This document shows positions 1 through 13,789 of a DNA stretch of 64,000 bases, piece after piece; within the stretch, counting starts at the first letter, position 1, and the number at the start of each line of letters is the position of its first letter. The position numbers and the translations under genes are program-made. The notes beneath the pieces are model-generated. The model was not told where the DNA came from and made no database searches. It saw only the letters and a list, made by a program, of their open reading frames with translations. Source of the stretch: Periplaneta americana (taxonomy: Eukaryota; Arthropoda; Insecta; Blattodea; Blattidae); assembly GCF_040183065.1 (NCBI RefSeq), contig NC_091120.1, positions 177,303,396-177,367,395 of the forward strand. The letters run 5' to 3'.

Positions 1-540
1 CAAAAAATCCCTCTACATCATATTAAAAATCCCTCTAAAATTCAGAGAAACCCCCTACATTTTTTTTTTAAATTTGTACTAGGAAAAACGCAACATAAAA
101 ATTAGCAAATGTGATTATACATACATAATTGAATAGAAAAAAATATTCACACTTCATACACACTGACATGCAATAAATAGGATAGAATACAGTCGTTGTT
201 CCTGCAATAACTCCTATGTGCAAAATATAAACTTTTTCAGTAGGAAGAAAGAACATATTTATTCATCCTATGGCAGCCATAGATAGGAGACTACGAATTC
301 TTACATTTTCGAAACAAAGAAATACAATTACATATAGGAGATTTTACTATTTGCTGTATCACTATTTAAGTTATTTAATAGAGCAAAAATCTGAAAATCG
401 ATAAATATGTTACATAGGAGTTATTGCAGGAACAACGACGATACTCTTTGGATTTCTTACAATTAGTCCTCGCAGTACGATCTGATTGGCTCCTGATGCA
501 TCGGGACAATATTGTATTGAATAATTTCATGGGAAAAATT

Positions 541-615
541 GTTCCGGGGCCGGGTATTGATCCCGGGACCTCTGGTTGAACGTACCAGCGCTCTACCACT
601 GAGCTACCCGGGAAC
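541..615 (-). repeat. tRNA-Asn-like cloverleaf within a tRNA-headed repeat
   Basis: 75 nt that fold as a tRNA: acceptor GTTCCCG/CCGGAAC with one mismatch, D-stem GCTC/GAGC, anticodon stem CTGGT/ACCAG with loop ACGTTCA (anticodon GTT if read as tRNA-Asn), T-stem CCGGG/CCCGG. Position 33 is C instead of U and the T-loop is ATCGATA, so this is more likely a SINE head than a working tRNA gene. It is an inverted copy of 1524-1598. Confidence 0.6.
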
Positions 616-1523
616 TCTACCCGACACCGTCTCAACTTTTCCCTTTATATCCACACAACTCGCGTGGGCTGACGAAACGCCAGAGTCCCACAACGAGTGC
701 ACACAATCTCTGTGTGACTTGGAATTGTGGTTTTCTGTTAACGTACACAGTAACGTATATATTATGCAAATCTAGTCTTTCAGGTGAAGCTCCCTGTAAA
801 GCAGATTTGAATAATTTCAAGGGAAAAAGAATCTTTGAATATAGATTTATTCTATAAATAGTATTTATGTTTAGGGAGATTTTTGGTTTGTTTATTATTT
901 TTATTTTGTTGATTATTTTTGTTATAGTTGGTGTTGATTTTTTGACCTTATTAGAGCGGGTTTTTACCAAAATGAATTATTATTCAACATATAATTATTA
1001 ACGAAATAAACTTTATTATTTCGTTAATAGTGGTTATGTCATTAATAACATTGTATTATTACTTAAGAATTTGAATATTAAATAAAATAAACAAACAAAA
1101 CAAATAAAATAATATATATAAACTCTATAGGGTCTTCTCGTCCTATAAATAAATTTAAGCTTTTTAACTTAAAAATTAAATTCAACAAAATAATAAGAAA
1201 CAGTATATTCAATTCTTCAATTATTGATTTTCTAATAATTAGAAATAGTAGAGTTGATGATGCTAGAGCTTGTACAATAAAGTACTTTATTGAGGCTTCT
1301 GTTGTGTATACAATTTTCCCCTTGAAATTATTCAAATCTGCTTTACAGGGAGTTTCACCTGAAAGACTAGATTTGCATAATATATACGTTACTGTGTACG
1401 TTAACAGAAAACCACAATTCCAAGTCACACAGAGATTGTGTGCACTCGTGGGTCTCTGGCGTTTCGTCAGCCCACGCGAGTTGTGTGGATATAAAGGGAA
1501 AAGTTGAGACGGTGTCGGGTGGA

Positions 1524-1598
1524 GTTCCCGGGTAGCTCAGTGGTAGAGCGCTGGTACGTTCAACCAGAGGTCCCGGGATCGATACCCGGCCCCGGAAC
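1524..1598 (+). repeat. tRNA-Asn-like cloverleaf within a tRNA-headed repeat
   Basis: Same 75-nt cloverleaf as at 541-615, in the opposite orientation. It is flanked by two direct copies of a tail module of about 70 bp (CTTGAAATTATTCAAATCTG...) at about 1316-1385 and 1605-1672. The block therefore looks like tandem or nested units of one tRNA-derived SINE. Box B is altered (GGATCGATACC instead of GGTTCGANNCC), so polymerase III activity is doubtful. Confidence 0.6.
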
Positions 1599-2389
1599 AA
1601 TTTTTCCCTTGAAATTATTCAAATCTGCTTTACAGGGAGCTTCACTCGAAAGACTAGATTTGCATAATATTATATTGCATTTTGCAAGTGTTGCCACAGT
1701 ACATTGAAAGTCCACAACACTTGCAGCTTGCTGAATGCCGACTTTTACTCGAGCAATAGTTTCAAACTAAAAATGTTATTCATAGCTCACGTGAGTGGCA
1801 TTTGTTGCGTATAATATTTAGTATAAAATAAAATCTAATTAAGAAAACATATACATAGAAATGAAAATCAGTTGCATACATTTAGGTTGGGAAATTGTTG
1901 AACTGCATTTTACTGCAGACACTATTGTTGTGTAGCTCATGACTTAAGCAAGACAAGAAAATATGTGTGCAACGCGACGACGGGCGGGAGAGAGAGAGAG
2001 AGTCATAATAATATAATGCGAGTAATAAAGAGAGCAACTGAGGAAACATGCTTGCAAAATGCGATACCGGCCAGAGAAAGGATTCATGATCATGATATTA
2101 ATTGTTCAATTACACAACACAGTAGTTTCACTGTAATTAATTTAAAAATAAATCCTAATGACGTAATTTAGAAAAATACCCCAAAAAACCTTCTAAAATT
2201 TATCTTTCCCCTGAAAATCCCCCTAACATTTTTATCCCCACAAACCTCCCCCCCTGGAAAAGTGTTTTAAAACCCACAAAGTTGGCAACACTGTAGAGTA
2301 TCCAATCAGAAGCGCGCACTGCAGTGCTGGCAATATTCACCATAAACATTTCCTTCCATACAGTAAATAAAACCTAGTATTTTCCCTGG

Positions 2390-2660
2390 ACTAAGGAACT
2401 TGACTCTTACTAATCGATAGTGATCAATAATTTTGTTCGTGTCAATGTGACTTGTTTAGCTATTACTTCTATGAATAGATGGCGTAGATGACAGTGTTGC
2501 CATTAAATATTAGAGATGCACCATGGTCATTTCAAATACTTATTATCTAGATTACTTCTGATTGAAGTTCTGGCTGATATGTACACTGACGTTCAAGGTA
2601 TCTGACCTCACTAATCGATAGTGTTCGACAACTTGTTTGTGTAAGTGTAGATTTAGCGAG
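2390..2660. repeat. imperfect direct repeat
   Basis: Two related stretches of about 70 bp (near 2390-2460 and 2590-2660) share CTAATCGATAGTG and a following TTTGT-rich segment ending in TTTAG. No coding potential. Confidence 0.5.
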
Positions 2661-3554
2661 AAACCGCTGATAATGTCAATTATGAGAATAATTTATACTT
2701 ATTCTACATCGACATTCTCCCAAATTCTTTTTTACCCGTCCCAAAAATAGGGTCACCTATTGAGAAATAGCGGAACTATTTCAAAGTTCGTCAATTTCTA
2801 ATATCCCGTGGGTAGAAAGTTCGCTTACACGATCATAAAACCGTAGGTCAGATACATCTATCATCAGGCAGTACATCTCACTTGACAATATGTGTCAGAG
2901 GAAGAACAATTGTTTGTATTAAGTCTGATTAGTACAATATGTACCCCGTTATCTCCTGGCTTAGTTGCCTCATGAGTGATGCCTTGTTGGTATCACTTGT
3001 GAGGTTCAGCTCTGTCTTCGGATAGTTGGCTGAACAACTATCTACGTTGGGCAAATACTTTGAAAATTAGAGGTATATTTTATACAAATAAAGGCGCATG
3101 CATGTTTGTTAGCTATAATAACTTGAATGTTCCATGAACCTATACAGAGATAATAGCTGTCCTTGATATATAATTTCCCAATTAAATTAAAGAAAGAGTA
3201 GGTAGGTTATTTACATTAACAGGTATACAGAGTATCTCAGGTGGAATCTAAAATACTTTCGGATAATGTAGTTCGAGTTAAAATACATCGATTTAACCTA
3301 ATATACTCGTACCTCTGTCCGAAGTCCAACGGTTGGAGAGAAAGTAACGGGAGAAATACTGGAACGTCTTGAGGTTCCGTGTACTATACTTGACATGTTA
3401 CGTCAGGTTTTTTGCATTTTCTGGGTACCGCAACGCCTCGCAACTGAATACACGTTCACTTGATATTTAATTCAGTTGAGTTATATCTATTTCTGTTGCT
3501 ACAGTGTTGTGTTTACATTGCTTTTAGCCTAATTCTTCAGTAGACACCTCACTC

Positions 3555-3985
3555 ACATCCATTTTAATATTATACTCCTATCTACGTCTCGGCCTCCTCA
3601 AAGGTCTTTTTCCGCATGTCTTCCAACTAACATTTTGTATGCATTTCTGGATTTACTCATACGTGCTACATGTCCTGTCCATCTCAAACGTCTGGATTTA
3701 ATGTTCCTAATTATGTTAGTTGAAGAATATAACACGTGCAGTTCTACTTTGTGTAACTTTCTCCATTCTCCTGTAACTTCATCCCTCTTAGCCGCAAATT
3801 TCTCCTAAGCACCTTATTCTCGAACACCCTTAACCTCAATTCCTCTCTCAAAGTGAGAGTCCAAGTTTCACAACCATACAGAACAATCGGTAATACAAGT
3901 GTTTTATAAATTCTAACTTCCATTTTTTTTTTAAAGAAGACTGAATGACAGAGACTTCTGAGCCGAACAATGGGAGGCATTTCCC
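3555..3985 (-). mobile_element. RTE/L2-type LINE 3' fragment
   Basis: Minus-strand translation gives IYKTLVLPIVLYGCETWTL followed by a basic stretch and, with frameshifts, the RRMRW-type C-terminal end of an endonuclease-reverse transcriptase. A 5'-truncated, broken copy. A related copy lies at 28262-28765. Confidence 0.75.
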
Positions 3986-3999
3986 ATATTTACGCAGCG

Positions 4000-5340
4000 T
4001 TTATATCCTCTCAAGTGTCATTTATATTTGTTACTCTTGCTCCAAGGTATTTGAATTTTTGCACTTTTTGAAGGGAGAAATTTCAAACCAGTTGTGAGAA
4101 AAATATATAATTAACACGAGTAAAAATACACACCCATATCTAATTTTTTTGGTTGCATTTTGTCAGGTTTTCTTCTTCACAGGAACTTTACAATAAAATA
4201 ATGCCCAGACCCGAGTATTAACGGACGGAATCCGATGACTTTAGGTAACTTTTCTTGACTTTTGTAATCATTTTACAAAATTCATCATTTCGTTATCGGA
4301 AATTCGTAGTTCGTTATAATGAGGGCAGAAAACGTTCTATAACGAATATTATGAAACCAACAAATCCACTTTCTTATAAGCAAGACCTATAGATAGATAA
4401 AGTAGGCCTATGTATGGAATAAATCGTGTTAAAACGGTAACCACAGAGTGTTGGCGGAAGTGGATGTATGTCATTAAAAATTTGTTGGTTTGCCTGTGTT
4501 TTAAAATGACTTCCTGCCGGAACCTTACAACTAACCACACGTTTCCGATAGACAAATTATGAAAGTTGCTTTTGCATTCGTGTTTTCTCTTTAGCGAACC
4601 ATTAACGTTAGTGGATGTTATTTTAACTTAACAAACGTTCAATTATGTTTATGATCGAACTACAAAATGGATGTTTGCATCATACAGGAGGGAAAACGTG
4701 GAATGGAAAGACGAAATCTGACATGGAGGGATGGCGTGCATCAGGATGCTGGAAATATTCCACAAAGGAACTGCAAGAAGAAATTCATGCTAACAGGGAA
4801 ATATTTAGTATATAAAGGGAAAGTCCGCACAGGGTTCTCGAGCTGATGATAATTATTGAGTGACAAAATTTCCGCTCTCTTTATCTAGCCACAACCACGT
4901 TTCCTGCATTGCGGTGGCATCCAATAACAAATTACGACAAATTATAGAATAAACAGAGCTTTATTGCTGTGTATTCATTGCTACACAGGGCTCGATCAAA
5001 ATGCAGTCATCTGCCAGGAAGGCGAGAGATAGGCACTGAGTGACATGATAACGGAAATAATATTGACATCCCCACCTTCCACACATACACACACACGTTT
5101 ACCAGTTCAGATGTCTATATTTTTCTGTACTCTGTGTCTGACAGTTTAATTAGGCCTATGTTCATCGTCTATCATAACCTACACTCCATTTCGTTTCTGA
5201 CAGCATTTGACATTTTTTTTTTGTCGAGCATATGATTAGATACAGGCTCGGCCCAAGCGAACTTCATACATAGGGCCACCATCCGGTTATTTTGTATGGT
5301 TTTGAGTCTCAAAACACTGAAACCTAAATAATCCATTATA
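4000..5340. other. no recognisable gene
   Basis: AT-rich DNA. Around 4690-4820 there is a stretch loosely like a LINE C-terminus (WRDG-like), too weak to call. A (CA)n run lies near 5085. Confidence 0.3.
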
Positions 5341-5344
5341 ATAG

Positions 5345-5580
5345 TTAGGTTTATGTTAAGTGATTTACCATCAATATCGCCAATTCAGCGGTTTTTCCGC
5401 TAGATCGGGCGTTTTTCTGTGTTAGTTTAGCGGATAAAATTTATGAAATTTATATTGCTGATATAGAGATTTGGCGGCAAAATAATTTCATTTTATATTA
5501 ACAATATAGCAATTTAGCGGTTTCTGCCCTGTTTTATAGCGGTTTTTTAAGAATCGAGTTGGCAACACTGCTTACCACAC
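5345..5580. repeat. dispersed repeat with AGCGGTTTTTCCGCT palindromes
   Basis: AT-rich repeat with several AGCGGTTT/AACCGCT words and a short palindrome near 5393-5402. Its reverse complement recurs at about 32140-32205 (TAAACTAACACAGAAAAAC...ACCGCTGAATTG), and a piece occurs near 2655-2670. Family unknown. Confidence 0.6.
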
Positions 5581-6244
5581 TTGAAAACTCCATCCAGAGA
5601 TATCTCTGTTGAAAGTTAATGTTAACGATATTGTAGTTGAATCCATCACACTGTCAAATGTTTTTAAACACTTACATGATGTTACTTTCGAAACTTCATA
5701 TTATTAACTTTTAATTCACACTAAAATGTCAAGAGTTTTTAAAAAGACACTTTCGCCACAGTACAAAAAGTTACACTACCCTATATTCACACACAAATTT
5801 TCCGCGCCTGGCTTTGCTCTCTGCGATGAAATAGAAAAATAAACTCCCAAATCTTTGCAGGATAAATCTTTCATATCGAATTATATAGTACACAAGCTGC
5901 AAAGTGATTAAATAGTATTATTGATGCTATTATTATAGGAACTGTAACTGAGGGTTGTGGTTACTATTCATTGCGATAAATAAACACACATCCAATTTGA
6001 TTTTAAACAATGTATTCTTGTTTATACAAGCAGTTAAATTTAAACAGTTTCATAGTATAGTAACATGATACCGGCATTACAATATAACTATGCAGCTGCA
6101 CACTTTCCTTTTACTCTTGCCATGACCACGACAATGCGATAACAAAACAATATCCGACTTCCACAAAGTGTTCAAGAACAAACTTCAGGAAAGATTTACC
6201 AACAAGTGTTTCAAAAACAAATTTCACTGTAAAATGAAAATGAA

Positions 6245-6385
6245 GGAAAAAAAAAAAAAAAAAAAAAAAAAGAGAGAGAGAAAAGAGAAAAAAAGAGAAA
6301 AAATGCCGCCCCCTGGAAATTGCTGCCCTAGGCAACTGCCTAGGTTGCCTAGGCCTAAATCCGGCATTGAATACTTTCCCTATGT
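6245..6385. repeat. poly(A)/GA tract and CCTAGG-rich transposon-end-like motif
   Basis: A run of about 27 A, then (GA)n, then GCCCTAGGCAACTGCCTAGG... with nested CCTAGG palindromes ending AAATCCGGC. The latter resembles a hAT-type terminus, but no partner end was found. Confidence 0.35.
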
Positions 6386-7725
6386 TTTGTACAATGAGAA
6401 AATAGGTAGGTCTATCAAATATCACAAGAAGCAGCACTTGAGTTTGTTGCACATGTGCCACAATCATAACTAGTAAGTTAATTAGTAACTATTTTTTACG
6501 GTACTGTATCTATTTTTCACTATCACACTTGATAAGCATAGTACCAGTACAATCACAGTGACTGATAACAAAACTAAATAAATTGTATCACCAGACAATC
6601 AATATTACTATAGGAAACACAGTAAAACTTGTACTCACCTATAAAGAGCATAAAAATGATGAGTAACAGCTGACTTCCTTTCATACTACCCAGACAAGGC
6701 AGTTCGGTTCATTCTGACGTCAAGCTATCATTTCTGATACGCCCTTTGCAACGTCATTCTACTTCCTCTTCGAGTTGCATTTCAGGACATCATTTGGGAG
6801 GTGCATCTTCTTCCAATATATTCATTTCTGCAATGGTCAACTTCATAATTCAGCTCAAATTTGTAAAGTTTTTCATTAGCAGTACTTTTGTATTTTGTGT
6901 AACTTTCTGCTCATCTATTGTTTTAAACATTTCTCTACAATATTGTAATCTTTTTTTGTGCGAGATCGTGCGTATTTGCTTGGTTTCCGCACAAAACCAA
7001 CCTGCGGTAAGTCTAAAATTCCACATTCAGTATTCCCAACCGAACACACATAACAATTTCCCTCTTCTTACCGCTTAAGTGACACATTCATTTTACTGCT
7101 TTAGGCTTTTGACATATTATTTTTAGAGACGTTCAATATAGTAATAATTATAAATTGGAAACTTACCACTGCAATTTCACCTAAATTGCACTGTTAATTA
7201 TTGTTTTTAAATATTTGCAAAAATTAAGTAAACTCTACAACTCCACTAAAGTTACTGTATTCGTGATGCAAGTAACATTAAGGAAGCCGTTTGTTTTAAG
7301 TTCGCATTTATAGACTGGGGGAAAAAAAAGACAGACGTATATCCCGGCCTGCTGGAGTATAGTAAACACAGAAAACATTTTAAAGCAACAATGTTGAAGA
7401 TAGATATTTTTGTTTTCCAAAATTAGCGTTATTGAACAGAAACCAAGCTGGAGATTTCATTGCAACTAATTAGAAATTCCTCTTTCAGGTATGTAATAAA
7501 CGATCTTCGCACAAAATAATGTACGATACACGAGCGGTATGTTTTCTTTCAATTCTCGGAAATTAAAAAAGCTCAACTACGTTTCGCTTTTTCAAACTTT
7601 TCCTCGAACATGAAAACTTCAACATACTGCTCTTGTAACGCATATTACTATTGTCTAGGAACATGACACACAATAATGAAGATAACAGTAGCATACGGTG
7701 TAATTTTATGCAAGGGAAGCAGTAA

Positions 7726-8593
7726 TACCAAATACCTTACTATAATACCTGGCAGCTGTATACTAGCAGCATTGACGTGAGTGCGAAATATCGCGGACTT
7801 GACATCTAGCCAAGCGGCGTGGGATTACGTCCACAAATACAAATATTAACATACCGGAAATCCGACTATTGTTTAAAACGTGAAGTACTAATGTGGAATA
7901 ATATACGAGACACTTAAGAAATGTTGAATAGTACCGTATTTAATGTAAAATTATTTTATATCAAAGCTGCATATTATGAGAAATATTGTATGCTTTATAT
8001 TATTTTCCGTAATTAATTGTTGAGTAATTTTTCTTTGCTTCAGTGAGACAAAATTAATTCTGACATTAAGAATGAATTTACAATAATGCTTTATATACGC
8101 ATTGCTGACAACTGCAAAGATGAAATTGGTAGTAATCTGATGCTTGTAGTAATTAATAAAGGCATGTGGACAACAATAAAACTTAATTTGCTAAAACCTC
8201 AAAATTTTCCAATATATTTTAATTTCTATTCATTTATTAGGCCTAAATAAAAAGCTAATTTTTATTGTTCTATCAACACTGAGAAAAAGGCATTAGGCCT
8301 AATAAAGAATTTTGTTGACTCACGTTTTATGAACTGTCGGAAATCGAAAGTACGATTTGGAGCAATTTGTAATGCTGTAATTGTAGCAATTATAAACAGC
8401 ACATATACACCCTGACATTTTAAGACAGCTCTGCTTAATAAAACTATTAACTAGCTCAGCAACAATATACATTGCAGTTGATTACAGCTTGTTTCACGAG
8501 TATCTCCACACCAGCTGCCTAGGTAGCAGCACCAGCATCGTTCGCACGCAAAACTGCTAGCTGTCTGGTATTATTATAGTAAGGTATTTGGTA
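7726..8593. mobile_element. non-autonomous DNA transposon with TACCAAATACC termini
   Basis: Terminal inverted repeats of about 35 bp: TACCAAATACCTTACTATAA at the left and its complement at 8574-8593, continuing into (A)GGCAGCT/AGCTGTC-like sequence. 868 bp, AT-rich interior, no ORF. Superfamily not assigned. Confidence 0.6.
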
Positions 8594-9399
8594 ATACAAA
8601 TTTTTATATATATATAGTACAAAACTGATAGCAGTCAACTCACCTAAATATATTTGTAGACCAATGCAATTTTCTTCTCTTTAGCAGCAAAATCATCGAA
8701 CGAAAATAAACGAATCCATCGGCAAGTATAGCTGCCTTCAGCTATGAATATGAATAACGAATCTGCCTTGACCAGGACAGGTGCTCAGAGAAAGAATTTT
8801 GTGACATTTTAAGATTAAGGAATTCACAGTTCTCACGATTAAAATATAATTCCTGCAATAAATTTCTTCTTTTTCACTTTATGAACAGGGGAAGCAATGT
8901 TTCCCTTGCCTTCCATGTATGACACACCACAGGGAGTATTGGTGGAACATAAATGGAAGACCAAAGCATTTGGAGGGAGATCTGCTCCACACCTACTTTG
9001 TCTATATAAAAAAAAAGTCACATGCAGTAACCAACTCAGGAAGTTGCCGTTGAAGAAATCTTCCTCCCTCCTCCCATGTTTTTAGGTGCATTAACATATT
9101 TGGACTTCATATTAAGCTTTTTACTACCAGTACACGTTTAATTAAATCAGACTCAATTAAAGATTAACGAGTTCAATACTCACATATTTAATTCCGAATT
9201 ATATTTAGAATATTTGTTTGAGACAATAAAAAAAGTGTTTTCTCTCGATTTCTTGAAACCATGATTTTTGAGATAGTGCAGTGGACAAATTATTAGACTA
9301 AATTAATTATATGTGCAACGAAGCTATATTTATCGGTAGAAATAATGAACAAAAATGTATTTTGCACAGATATAATGAACAGAAAATTGATTATATTTT

Positions 9400-9632
9400 G
9401 TGAACATTCCCTTATTCTTTACTAACACGTTGATTTTGTCAGGGCTGCTGGAAACCAAAGTTTGACACTTTTTGAATATCAGCATTATTTAGCCAGATAC
9501 CAGATAGTGCTTAAATGAGTCATGTTTTGTTGTAAGCCTCTTTTTGTTCACTTTCTTCTTCAGTATAGATCACAGATTTTCAATTTCGTTCATGTCCGGT
9601 CTTCTTGCAGGCCATGGGAGAATATCTTCTGC
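9400..9632 (-). pseudogene. Tc1-like transposase C-terminal relic
   Basis: Minus-strand translation reads WPARRPDMNEIENL, a stop, then SILKKKVNKKRL, and lower down LVSSSPDKINVLVKNKG and TKY. This is the DDE tail of Tc1/Tc3 transposases (WPxRSPDLNPIENLW ... IKNKGxxTKY). Interrupted by stops; no inverted repeats located. Confidence 0.7.
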
Positions 9633-9786
9633 AGTATATAATTAAAACACCAGTAGTACCAACATAGCCAGAAAAAAATATACTTAACCATTGGAAAAAT
9701 ATACCAGAAGATGTAAACAATCATATTTACAACAATAGAGACTCTGTGAATTATACTGACACTTGATATGACGAATCCATATTTTC

Positions 9787-10631
9787 CAGTGGCATAGCAC
9801 GAAATTTTGAGCAGGGGAAGCTAACTCAAGTTGTCTTTCATGCAATATGAGAAAACTTATTACAAAAATACAGTCTTAAAATAAATAGTAGTCAATTTCA
9901 AGTCACCAGTCGAAGATTGGTTGGAACATCGTAAGTAACACCAATAAGGTATCACCTCAAATGATACGTAGTAAAATATGATTTCACGGTTTACATATAT
10001 CGCTTAACAAATAGACACGTATACGTATAACATTAGCTCACTCCCTGTCATACTTACAGAAATCACAATATTAGTATCATTACGTAAGTATGCGTCTGTC
10101 TTTTGGTTGTGTCCTTCATTGACAGCAAGGGAGTCGGTCATTTGTTTTTTAAGTCACACTTTTGTTCGTAAGTCAGTCTTGATAATACAATTGTCCTAAA
10201 AAAATTCAAGTAAATTAGTGTCAGGAACTGTTATTTCGCTCATTATTTATTATATCAGCCACAATGCACATTAACACTTCAACTGAACACAACTGATGAA
10301 AAGGGATAACTCGGAAACTACTTATTTTAAATGTTAAAGCTAGCTTCTTGCGAGCCTTGCGACTAGGGTAGTTTAGTTAGAAAGGGATGGAAAATCTGCG
10401 GGGTGGATTACACAGAAGAAACCAGTCTGCTTGGAAGCTGGTGTGTGCAGGCTTCTTGTTTACTGCTGCATCACAAATCATCCTGAGCTGCCGCATCACA
10501 ATATTTAACGCGTAAATATAAATTCTATTAAAATTAATAAATAATTTTCTCCATAAACTGCAGGTTTATTATGAAATTATTATTAACTGGGGAAGCTAAG
10601 CTTTTTAGCTTACATTGACGCTACGCCACTG
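9787..10631. mobile_element. non-autonomous hAT element
   Basis: 845 bp with CAGTGGCATAGC at the left and GCTACGCCACTG at the right end, the classic hAT terminus, flanked by a perfect 8-bp duplication ATATTTTC (9779-9786 and 10632-10639). GGGGAAGCTAA words recur just inside both ends. No transposase frame. Confidence 0.88.
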
Positions 10632-10639
10632 ATATTTTC

Positions 10640-13600
10640 ATTTTGAGTACTGGGAAGGACATGGAACTAAAAACTCAATAATAAATCTTTTAGTGTTATT
10701 TATGCAAATAGTTTCAAAAAAACAAATTACAGTATTAAGAATTCATATGTAATTACTCCTAGAAATGATGTGTACAACCACATTGTAGAGATCAAGAGGA
10801 AGACAACAAAGAACACCTGTGGAATGACATTTATGCAGAAACTTCTGTCACACACCCACAAAACAGATTCTATATTCATCTACATTAGTTAACAGTATTA
10901 AATTTCGTTATGTTCAGTATTGACCCAAATTGTACCTTATGGGGGCCAAGCAGCTGTCACCATATCAATATTGTCCTATTTAACAATTATGACAAAGCTT
11001 TAAAACACATAAAATCTTTGGAAAGCAAAACATATTACTAAAAAACCGACCACAATTAAATATAGAAAATATTGAACATCTTAAGTCACCACTTTTAACC
11101 AACAGTGTCTAGACAGATAGATATATGCAATTTGTGATCTGATATTAACAACAACATACAGTACTTAGAATAGAGTAGGTTACATTATTGGATATATAAA
11201 TATATTTAAGAAGGGAAAATGTGAAAGGTACCGGTAGATTGTTTTAGGATACAATAAAAAGCACAAAGCTGACATAATATATCTACACATGGCTGTATAT
11301 TTAATGTCTTTCTTAAGTATTTTTTTCATATAGTTATATTTTATACGATCGTAAGAGCTTCATTTTTATCAGGAAGCAATAACATGAATATCCGATTCTC
11401 AAAGACCAAGAACGAAGCATTTACATGATTACAGAATGGGCAAATTGAGCAAAAAACAAAAAATTTGGAGAAATTATTACACAATTTTTCTTCCACTACA
11501 ATAAAACAAGCTCGTATCAGCTTGCTGTGAGTCCATTTATGTTTATAGTTGAGAAAATATATAATAGGGAATTTTCACAGCTTCCAATGCATTATTTACT
11601 ATTATATACTTCATTGGGAAGGATCAGCAAAATAAAATAAGTGATTCATTTATGTGCATGGTCCGTAACTAGCAGGAAAAATTGTGTACAAAAACGTAGC
11701 AGAAGCTCTGGTGTTAAGATACTTTATATGATATATACTTGGGATGAGAAGTTTACGAAAAATATTTCTTTAGGTACTGGAAAATTAAATTCAAATATAT
11801 CAAAGTGTGACCAACTTAACAGATAATTAATAAACTAATAAATACAGCCAACTTCTACTGAAGTGAAATTGAATATGTGGTAGGATTTAGGCTAGAAGAG
11901 ATCAGAGTCTTCAGAGAAGTCGCAGAGTGGCCTTAGATAAGGTCTAATATTAAGTGGGCCGTTTGTTGAAGTTTTGACGTGTTTGGTCACCATACATTAA
12001 ATTTAATTAGACACTGTATGTATTTCGTACTGCAATTATTTTGTGACCTTTACAAGCATTTTATGTGCTACAGAACTATCTGCAAGGCCCCACTAAATGT
12101 CTGCAGTACTCTTTGTTCCGTTTTCATTTTTCTTTTCCACAGGTTATTGCAAAGAAAGAACACTAATACATAAAAAAATTGCACCATCTAGAACTGACAT
12201 TTACATCACTAAATTGATGCAGCTAATGCAAAAAAAAAAGTTTACTTAAAAATACATTCTATACAAATTTTTATATAAAAATCTCAATCCCCTTACAAAA
12301 ATATCACGTAATTATATCTATAGGTTTCAACTTGCAAACGAACTCATTCTTTCATTCATTCACTCAAACATGCATCTGCAATGAAGGCTCGAACATTATA
12401 TAGCTTATACAACACAGTGCATCTTCCCCACCCATTTTTCATAATCTCTACATACACTGTCACACTTCAAAACAAACACATCCAACATTGAAACAAGTAA
12501 ATATGGTTATGACACCTTGCTATTTCAGATATCTCAAATGTTTCGCCACTAAAAGTCTGACCAATCCTGAAGTGGCACGCCATTAATTTTAAGCTATTTA
12601 TACGTTTCAGAATTTACGAAATTAATATTATATCTCTTTAAGTTTTGTAAGCACAGTAATGCTAATCGATTTAAAAAAACATAATAAACACAAAATGTAA
12701 TTTTCTTACTGAATGTTCAATAATAAATAAACATTGCAAAGATGAACAATATAAAAAACTACAAAGAACGATATAATGTATACATTCTGGTGTGTATTTG
12801 TATGTTTGTAGGAAATATTGTAGATTTCTTAAAATTATAGCACATAACCTAAAAAAAACTTGTCAATATCGCTGTGACAAACTTAAATTCTACAAGCAAG
12901 TCAGTTATTGTGTCTCAATGGCAGTCGATATACGAGACTTTTTTTTTGCTTATTTTCTTGAAATGAAAATAACCGAAAGAAATAAAACCTTCACAAACAG
13001 TTTACGTACAATAAACTGTGGTAAGGCTTCTGTCATCACTTGAATCAGAAAAGTTGAAAGAATCTATTTATTATCATTGTATTTATAACTCTTCAAAGTT
13101 CATATGATATCATTATTTTCACCTTCAAAGAATCAAGTGATGAATCAACTGAGCAATATGCATTCAGTACTTTCTTCTCTTGTATGACTTAATTGAATGC
13201 TTATAAATTTATTTATTGCGTAACATTTATAAGCATTAAGTCAATCATTTTAAACTCAATAGTACAGTGAATCTAATTGGACAATTAAATTTCTGAAATT
13301 ATCAATACCGGTACCTATGTTCAGTTGTTCACTATCAAAATCATTATTGTATTATGATGAGATGGGTAAAAGAACATCTGGAACACTAGAGTCATTACAC
13401 AGTGAAATATAGGTATTTTAGAAGTGTTATTTTACAATCGTCTCTTATGTAAATATATTGCTTCAGTAATTTTGTTATAATTATGAAGGTGAAAGCAAAA
13501 GTTTTACTTCATGCATATATAGAGAATAACATAAATTTTGAATAATTATTCATAAGAGTTATAGTCATGCGAGATGAACAAAATTTAGAAAATAGTAAAT

Positions 13601-13780
13601 AATTTTTAAATAATTTTTTTTCCTATCACTTGACGAATTTTCATTGCACCTTTCACCATTTTCATAATAATGCATTTTACATAGCAGTACATAATTACTT
13701 TGCTAACAAGATTCCTTTTAACTAAGTCAATGATGATACTGAATCAAAATTCTAACCAAATCACGTTTTTTTTTTTTCAA
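10640..13780. other. AT-rich sequence without recognisable gene
   Basis: Short open frames only, none with a familiar motif or raised GC. It could be distal 3' UTR or intergenic DNA. Confidence 0.4.
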
Positions 13781-13789
13781 ACATAAATA

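Larger units (their letters stand above)
541..1672. repeat. inverted pair of tRNA-headed SINE units
   Basis: Segment 541-832 is the near-perfect reverse complement of 1307-1598; arms of about 290 bp enclose 475 bp of AT-rich unique sequence (833-1306). The arms share the cloverleaf, a stretch resembling CACACAGAGATTGTGTGCACTC, and the tail module. The spacer has no ORF or transposase similarity. Confidence 0.75.

Noticed and set aside
541-1598. Functional tRNA-Asn genes
   Set aside because: U33 replaced by C, T-loop and box B altered, and both copies are embedded in a longer repeat.
4680-4850. Possible LINE C-terminus (WRDGVHQDA-like)
   Set aside because: Only a few residues agree with the family pattern; left as unassigned.
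6168-6473. 101-codon Lys-rich ORF
   Set aside because: Driven by the poly(A)/GA tract and CCTAGG motif; no protein similarity visible.
10920-11060. Possible LINE fragment around YGGQAAVT-like translation
   Set aside because: Match too short and frame unstable; not distinguishable from chance.
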